Source of the DNA: Azolla pinnata
Lineage: Eukaryota > Streptophyta > Polypodiopsida > Salviniales > Salviniaceae
Length of the DNA: 22,499 nt
Reading direction: 5' to 3'
Assembly: GCA_037176905.1 (NCBI GenBank)
Contig: JBBBWG010006003.1
Location: forward strand, 1 to 22,499
The translations under genes were made by a program, and so were the position numbers. The first letter of the stretch is position 1, and each line of letters opens with the position of its first letter. The notes under the pieces were generated by a model. The model was not told the origin of the DNA, did no database searches, and saw only the letters and a program-made list of their open reading frames with translations. Positions 16,780 to 22,499 of the stretch are shown here, piece after piece.

Positions 16780-19700
16780 TTAATTTGATGACAATTCAGG
16801 CAGTAAATTTGATGACAATCCAGGCAGTAAATCTCTGGTGCCCTGATGATCTGTTTCACCATCCCGTGAGGACATGAGGGTCATTAGGGCAACCACAACT
16901 TCTCTCATGTAAGGCCTTGAGGTAGGAGATTCCCTAGTGCAAGCTCGAGCAAGGTTTGCCATCTGTGCATACATAAAAGTAAACTTGTATACAGTTGGGA
17001 TGAGCACACTTAAAAATAACGTTTTCACAGAGTCGTTTTCCTTCAGTTAAACACATTACCTTCCATACAGAATTTATGGGGTAATTGTCACCAAGGGCTG
17101 GATCTACCAAACTCCTCAGTTGCTCTTGCCCATTCACTGTGTCCTTGAATACCTTTTCAAACTGTGGTCAATAAAAGAAGAAAAGTAAGACTGTTCTCCG
17201 AGGCAGACTAGTGAATGTAAAACCAATTCGAGGAGCTTTTCAATCGAGAGTCTGGAGCAATAAAAAAAAACCCATCAAATCATACCAGAGTAACCAATCC
17301 TTGAATGTCCCCATCTGAATATTGCCCATCGGATTCTTTGCTCATACCACGCACAATTGCATCCTTCGCAGATATGAGCTCGAACAGCACCACACCAAAC
17401 GAGTATACGTCTGACTTTGCTGAAACGTCACCGCACTGTGCATACCTAGTGAAAACAATCCAATTATTCTGTTGTGCGTGCGATAGATTTGAAAACCAGT
17501 GCAAAAAAAAAAAAGATGTCGTAATACTTAGAATTAGAGGAAATTTTGATTAATAGTATGCTGCCAGGAGAACTCACAACTTTGGGATGATCTAGTTTTT
17601 TAGAGAGACATGAGATACATTCCAACAAATCTGACTAGTGAGGAGAAACTGAAATATTCAAGAATGCTTACTCTGGAGCCATATATCCGTATGTGCCAGC
17701 TGCCCTTGACTGAACAGTGTCAGCTGAGGCAGTTGTAGGCATTATCAGCTTCGTCAATCCAAAGTCTGCTACCTAGATTGAGATTCAGAATAGCAAGCTC
17801 ACTATAATTATTCTCAATTTTACTTTTCAAGATTAGAATGATACAGTTTCAATGTGGCTCTTATTCTGGAAGTAATGCTGTCTGTCCTTACCTTGGCTCG
17901 GAAATTTTTGTCGATAAGGATGTTGCTGGACTTAATATCACGGTGGATGTATGCTGGGGTTGTATGGTCATGAATATATTCCAGACCTTTCGCAGCATCT
18001 AGTGCTATCTGAAGCCGCACTGGCCATGGAAGCGGTTTTCTTCCTGTATGCAATCAATTTCAAAACAAAGTAGTTTGGAAATATGTATATGTCAAAAGAA
18101 CTTTGACCATCTCTACTATTAACAGAAAGCCTAAAAATATCCATAATCATGTGAGACCTTCTCTCCCTGTCTGTTTCAAATGCTGGCTTAGAGTTCCATT
18201 GTCCACATACTCATAAACAAGGAATAGTGATCCGACGGTACAATAACCAATCAGATGGACCTGCAAAACACGCATGATTCCCTTGCAAGTCAATACTGTT
18301 CATAGCATCCCGTATTCCACGTACTCTTTACACCCTTTTTCTTTTTTAATTTGCACGTTCTTCTCAATCTTTATTGCTAGGACCTGTTAAACTCTCATTC
18401 CCTGTTTTGAACCACGTATATAGCATACTCAATCTTTCTTCCACGTTTCCAAATTATGTCCAGACATAAAGAAAAGCAGAACCATTTACCAAATTTGTGT
18501 GATGTACATTAGTTAACACCTTCACTTCTGCTGCAAACTCTTTTGTTGCTTCCATGTTCATTTTCTTGATTGCCAATTTCTACAGAACAAAAGAAAGATT
18601 AGATAAGAGTCAGATGTTTTCACATATCTTATGCAACTTTCATTGTCCCGTTTCCTGTGATTCATTGATTAGCTTCACTTTATATATGTACCTACCAGGC
18701 CACGAATTTCCCCATAGAAAACAGAACCGAAGCCTCCTTGTCCAATCTTCTTAGCAATGCTGAAATTGTCTGTAGCAGCAGCAAGCTCTTCATAAGTAAA
18801 TTTAACAGACCTGTCCACAGCTATGCTTCTGATATTCGAAAAACTCGATGACATATTGCTACTCAGATATGCACTCTCTTCCGAGTAAGAACCTGTATCC
18901 ATCGAAAACAATAGCTTTTATGGCATAATGACATTTTATCCAAGGCCATGGGTCAATACAATACTTTGGTCCTTTTTTCTTTCATCCAACATTCTCAAAA
19001 ACAAACAAAGCTTAAGGAGAGTATATCAAAACATAGTATACCTGCTGGATAAATGGGTAACGAAACAGTTTGATCTTTTTCTGTTGTCCTTCCTTTCCTT
19101 TGCTTCCATGGACGGTACATGAATACATAAAATAAAGCCATTGCTAGAACTGCAAATAGCACAGCCGCACCAACAGATGTGCCAATGACAACAGTTTTCT
19201 TACTGTTACTACTGCTATCATACCTGGGGAGAGGAAACAATACCTTCATTCAATAAGAATAATGATGATGATGATACACCAAAACAACCCTGACTTTCTC
19301 AGTATTTATCAAATGAATGCCCCTAAGTTTCCTAAGCAGCAAGAGTGCCTCTATAGAACATGATTTACCGATGAATATTTTGATAATCGTTTTCAAATTG
19401 AGTAATATTTTTTTGTAAATATCCAGAACATAAGGGGTATATGCAGATAGATAGCTTACGTGCCATTGAAATATGGATAGCTGCCATTACCATCTGAAAA
19501 AATAAGAGAAGCGGTGAACGATCTTCATTAAAATGATGAACGTCCAAGAAAACCAAAAACACTAACTTCCACAGATCTGGACCTAAAATAGTATACCCAT
19601 TAGTTTTGAGCACACCATAGGCTTCACAAGATTTATGGAAGCTAGACTCCACACGTATTAATTAATCAAAAGCATTTGGGCTCAATAACACAATCATCAT

Positions 19701-21527
19701 TATCCCTATTTCTATCTATCAACCCGTCTGGTAACATAATTGTTTTCCAGTAGAAGCACTCTCAGTTAACAAGTTCCGGTTCAATTGTCCTCCTTCAAGA
19801 TTTCCCTCACCATTTTACAGGTATTTGGGCTCAATTACACAACCACAATTCCCCGTATTTCTATCTATCAACCAGTCTGGTAACATAAATGTTTTCTAGT
19901 AGAAGCACTCTAAGCTAACAAGTTCTGCTTCAATTGTCTTCCTTCAAGATTTCCCTCACCTCTAATACCTCCCTAATCCGAAACTTAACTCAGACCTAGT
20001 TTTCTCTCATCAGTTCATTGATATCACTGCCTGAGGGTCACCTCAATTTAATACATATAACCCAGTATTAGTAAAAGAACATACCAAGACACATGTTTCA
20101 ACTTTGTCTATCCATAACATTTGGTTGTGCATACATTTTCCTTGGTTTACTTGGATATTTGACATGTTTAACTATGTTCGTTGGATATCTCCTTAAGTAG
20201 CCAAATGTTTAAAATACTACTCCTTTTTCCGGAAGGTGTAAATGCCTCACTTGCTCTCATTATGGAGATAAAACAGAACGCACCAACTTTAAAGGATGCT
20301 ATAAGGGTATATATATATGCCGTAACTTTGTGCAATGGCTTACCCATATTTACGAGTTCTAAATGGTGAACAGTCTCAACAAGTTGCCTGCCTTTGTCAC
20401 CCAAACTCTCAAGATTCAGGTCTTATTCGGGTATCATACTGATCACTTAACTTATAAAAATAGTGTCACTAAATTGAACTTGTACTTGACTTGCAACAAA
20501 CAATCCCAGAACCCCTCATTTTTTCAGAAATAACACAAGGCCGCCAGCGCACTACAAGCATACCAAAAGAAAGAAGTAAACCTTTCAATGCACTACTTGT
20601 TCCATGACTGCATCATATCCTCAACACATATTGTAAATAGCAGGTTTAAACCTTGGTCGGAGATGAAAACCCACAACATCACCACCTTGTTTACATTCTA
20701 ATTCACTAAACAATGCAATATTCCACTATTGCACTGCATTCAAAATTTCACACATAACCTAGCTATATCGGATCATTTCACACAAACTGAAAAGGAAATA
20801 GTTAACAAAGGAAGCGAATTGTTGAAAACAGGACCAAACTTTGCGACGAAAGCTCACCTTTTGCTGGTACAAATATGATGTCCTTATTCTGGGTGAGGAG
20901 ATTGAGATTGAGGAGTGGGTTATATTGCTGAATCAGTTGGGCCGAGATATTGAACTTTTTCTGGATGACATCTGCATTATCATTCTCCTCAGCAACATAG
21001 GTCGCAAAAAGGCCATAGGAAGAATTGATGGATGGATCTCCACATGAGCAATTCACAGGTATCAAGAGCACATTGTTAGCATATATTACATCCAGATTTT
21101 CCGAGTTCACATCAGTCATTGCATCTATGTTGGTGAGGAACTGGTACTTGTTGGTTGCAATAGTATTGCCTTCATCTCCTTGAACGACTGTATACGAGAA
21201 GTTATGGCTCAAGTATCCACCAGATCCACATCTACAATCAAATGGTATCATGAGAGAATCTCCTGTTACAGGTGAAGCGCTCGTGTTCTTAATCTGGCTA
21301 TACCATAGTATATCACTCTCCTTCGCGTTGAATCTGCTCGCAACTGTTGATACACTCCCGTCTGTAGTTTGATTGTAAATGTAATAGGCTAAGGCCACAT
21401 CGCACCCACTCTGCGGTATACAAGCAGACTGCGAAACCCTAAAACAGATACTCTGCAACCATAATATGCCAACAACGATCCTCCATAGCAGCAGAGGAGC
21501 AACTCTGATGCTGACACTCACCACCAT
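16780..21527 (-). CDS. LYK: LysM receptor-like kinase, LYK/CERK1 type, 657 aa, complete
   Basis: Eleven coding exons: 20858-21527, 19460-19493, 19042-19223, 18696-18892, 18490-18579, 18158-18260, 17892-18043, 17672-17772, 17286-17445, 17060-17161, 16780-16962; all junctions are GT-AG and in phase. Order: signal peptide (~1-35), three LysM domains (about 45-96, 110-157, 174-221) joined by the usual C-x-C pairs C98/C100 and C160/C162, transmembrane helix (~246-270), basic juxtamembrane segment, kinase. Catalytic residues are intact: Gly loop GQGGFGSV (346-353), K366, E379, H459-R460-D461, D479-F480-G481, A508-P509-E510. LysM-RLKs of this class bind chitin or lipochitooligosaccharides at the plasma membrane and signal in immunity and symbiosis. 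APE is followed by YAQ, as in OsCERK1 and NFR1 but not Arabidopsis CERK1. Length is close to CERK1 (617), with a repeated tail. The ligand is not decidable from sequence. Confidence 0.96.
16783..16830 (-). repeat. 24-bp tandem duplication at the LYK C-terminus
   Basis: Units 16783-16806 and 16807-16830 differ by one base. They encode the last 16 residues as [16 protein letters not shown], a Gly/Glu difference being the only change. The duplication is in frame and ends directly at the stop codon. Confidence 0.95.
19494..20857 (-). other. LYK intron 1
   Basis: 1364 bp, separating the ectodomain exon from a 34-bp mini-exon. The donor is AAAAG|GTGAGC and the acceptor TTTTTTCAG|ATGGTAAT, phase 1. 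AT-rich. It contains a ~150-bp tandem duplication at 19673-19961 and otherwise no feature. Confidence 0.92.
19673..19961. repeat. ~150-bp tandem duplication in LYK intron 1
   Basis: Copies 19673-19822 and 19823-19961 both start ATTTGGGCTCAAT. They share TATTTCTATCTATCAACC, TCTGGTAACATAA and TTCAAGATTTCCCTCACC. Identity is about 88-90 percent by eye. Confidence 0.93.
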
Positions 21528-21660
21528 ATCTGAGTCTTCCTCTATATCTCCTCTTCCCTTGATAGGATGCCGTAGAGAAGCCCTAAACAGAATCCTGGAA
21601 ATCCATGATATGCCAATAATCCGCCGTACCAGGAGGAGAACAGAGTTACTCAGCTATGAG
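21434..21660 (-). repeat. Diverged ~140-bp-period duplication of the LYK signal-peptide segment
   Basis: The coding stretch for residues about 5-33 (21430-21515) has a diverged copy upstream of the start codon at about 21575-21660. Shared plus-strand strings include A(A/G)CCCTAAA(A)CAGA, and CCAT(A/G)ATATGCCAA at a matching offset. Read in the minus direction, the upstream copy would encode LSNSVLLLVRRIIGISWIS, resembling the real [19 protein letters not shown]. It lies in the presumed 5' UTR or promoter. Confidence 0.65.
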
Positions 21661-22499
21661 GTCTTTCCCCCCAAAGCATATCTGACTGAATCCGCCCTTT
21701 GCACTCTTTGTCTCCTTCACGCCAACAGGGAAACTGGATCGTCAGAAACCCTAAAATTGTCGATTATCTACAATGGGAGAGCAATCTACAGAAACAGCTG
21801 GTTCAGGCATTTGCCCAAACAGATCCTTTCTTTGGCGATGAGTATTATTTGTGTAAACAGTGACAGAGGTGGAAAAGGTCCAACTGGCATCATCCGATTG
21901 ACTTTTTCTGCTGCCAGAAAACCCTAACCCAAGGGATCATTCTGTGAGAGGAAACCCTGATCCGCATCGCGTCTTCCCCTGCTCAACGAAACCCTAAATC
22001 TAACACAACCGCAAATGGGGTTTGCATCTCCGAGGGTCTCTTTCCTGCTCATGCCAGAAACCCTAAATCCGAACCCTGCTCCGTGCTGAGAGGGAAACCC
22101 TAGCTCTTTCTGTTGCTAGAAACCCTAATTCAAGCCATCGATTGTTTGCCAGAAAAACCCTAAAGCCACATCCAGAGAAAAGAGAACCCTAAACGAGTTT
22201 TTCCTGCTTCTGGTAATTGTCATCCAAGCCTGAGAGCTCTAAAAGCTTCACCAGAAACCCTAGAAAATGAAGCCTCCATAGTAGCTTGCATCCAATTCCA
22301 GCAGGATAGGGTTTTTGACACACAAGGAAGGAACCCTAATTGAAGAAATTAGGGTTACAGAGCGCATTAGATACCACGAATCCGACAAACCCTAACGCGA
22401 ATGACAAAGAATCAGTGGAATCGGTTTAGGGTTTAGGGTTTAGGGTTTAGGGTTCAGTGGAATCCGAGACACACTTGTTGGAATTAGGGTTTTACGAAG
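21528..22499 (-). promoter_or_regulatory. LYK upstream region with dense telobox motifs
   Basis: About fifteen copies of AAACCCTAA or close variants (GAACCCTAA, AAACCCTAG) occur in about 970 bp, mostly in one orientation, at e.g. 21746, 21918, 21988, 22057, 22094, 22119, 22155, 22253 and 22388. Several are preceded by a shared string like CTGCTGCCAGA, so the array looks like a degenerate 30-50 bp minisatellite. Teloboxes are bound by TRB/Myb-type telomere-repeat factors and are common in 5' regions of growth-related plant genes. No TATA or start site can be set. Confidence 0.7.
22412..22464. repeat. Interstitial telomeric repeat (TTTAGGG)4 with flanking 11-bp direct repeats
   Basis: Four perfect TTTAGGG units occupy 22425-22452. 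The 11-bp string TCAGTGGAATC stands on both sides, at 22412-22422 and 22454-22464. Such flanks fit insertion of telomeric DNA during repair of a staggered break, or replication slippage. Confidence 0.9.

Overview
ORGANISM. The window is nuclear DNA from a land plant, probably a seed plant or another vascular plant with a draft assembly. It carries three plant-specific gene families with plant-type GT-AG introns, TTTAGGG-type telomeric motifs, AT-rich spacers full of GA/CT, CA and ACAAAC microsatellites, tRNA-derived SINE fragments, and a 100-N assembly gap at 10637-10736. I cannot name the species. All three exon models below were assembled by hand from splice consensus, reading phase and family motifs, and every junction keeps frame. 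LAYOUT. 1-365 is a GC-rich degenerate ~11-bp minisatellite ending in a palindrome. 366-5584 is AT-rich spacer with a GA tract, an inverted-repeat-bounded element (2904-3773) and no convincing gene. 5585-9075 (minus) is a group IV B-box (BBX) transcription factor gene with three coding exons and 541 codons, about twice the usual length, apparently through a coding minisatellite. 9076-13862 separates two divergent genes. It holds SINE relics, microsatellites, the gap, a possible Copia fragment and two tandem duplications, then the spliced 5' UTR of the next gene. 13863-15804 (plus) is a 376-residue bHLH factor with an ACT-like C-terminus in four coding exons. 15805-16779 is a short tail-to-tail spacer. 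16780-21527 (minus) is a complete LysM receptor-like kinase of the LYK/CERK1 type: 11 coding exons, 657 residues, all kinase catalytic residues present. 21528-22499 is its upstream region, rich in telobox motifs (AAACCCTAA), with a duplicated copy of the signal-peptide coding segment and a short interstitial telomere tract. HOW THE GENES RELATE. They are neighbours, not a pathway: a light-signalling type BBX factor, a bHLH regulator and a chitin/symbiosis-type receptor kinase. The orientation is BBX (minus), bHLH (plus), LYK (minus), so BBX/bHLH are divergent and bHLH/LYK convergent. Nothing shows co-regulation. WHAT STANDS OUT. No undescribed multi-gene system is visible. The unusual feature is pervasive local tandem duplication at many scales (11, 24, 48, 71, ~120, ~140, ~150 and ~165 bp), inside exons, introns, UTRs and spacers. 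In two cases it altered a protein: the 16-residue repeats of the BBX protein and the repeated C-terminal tail of the LYK kinase.
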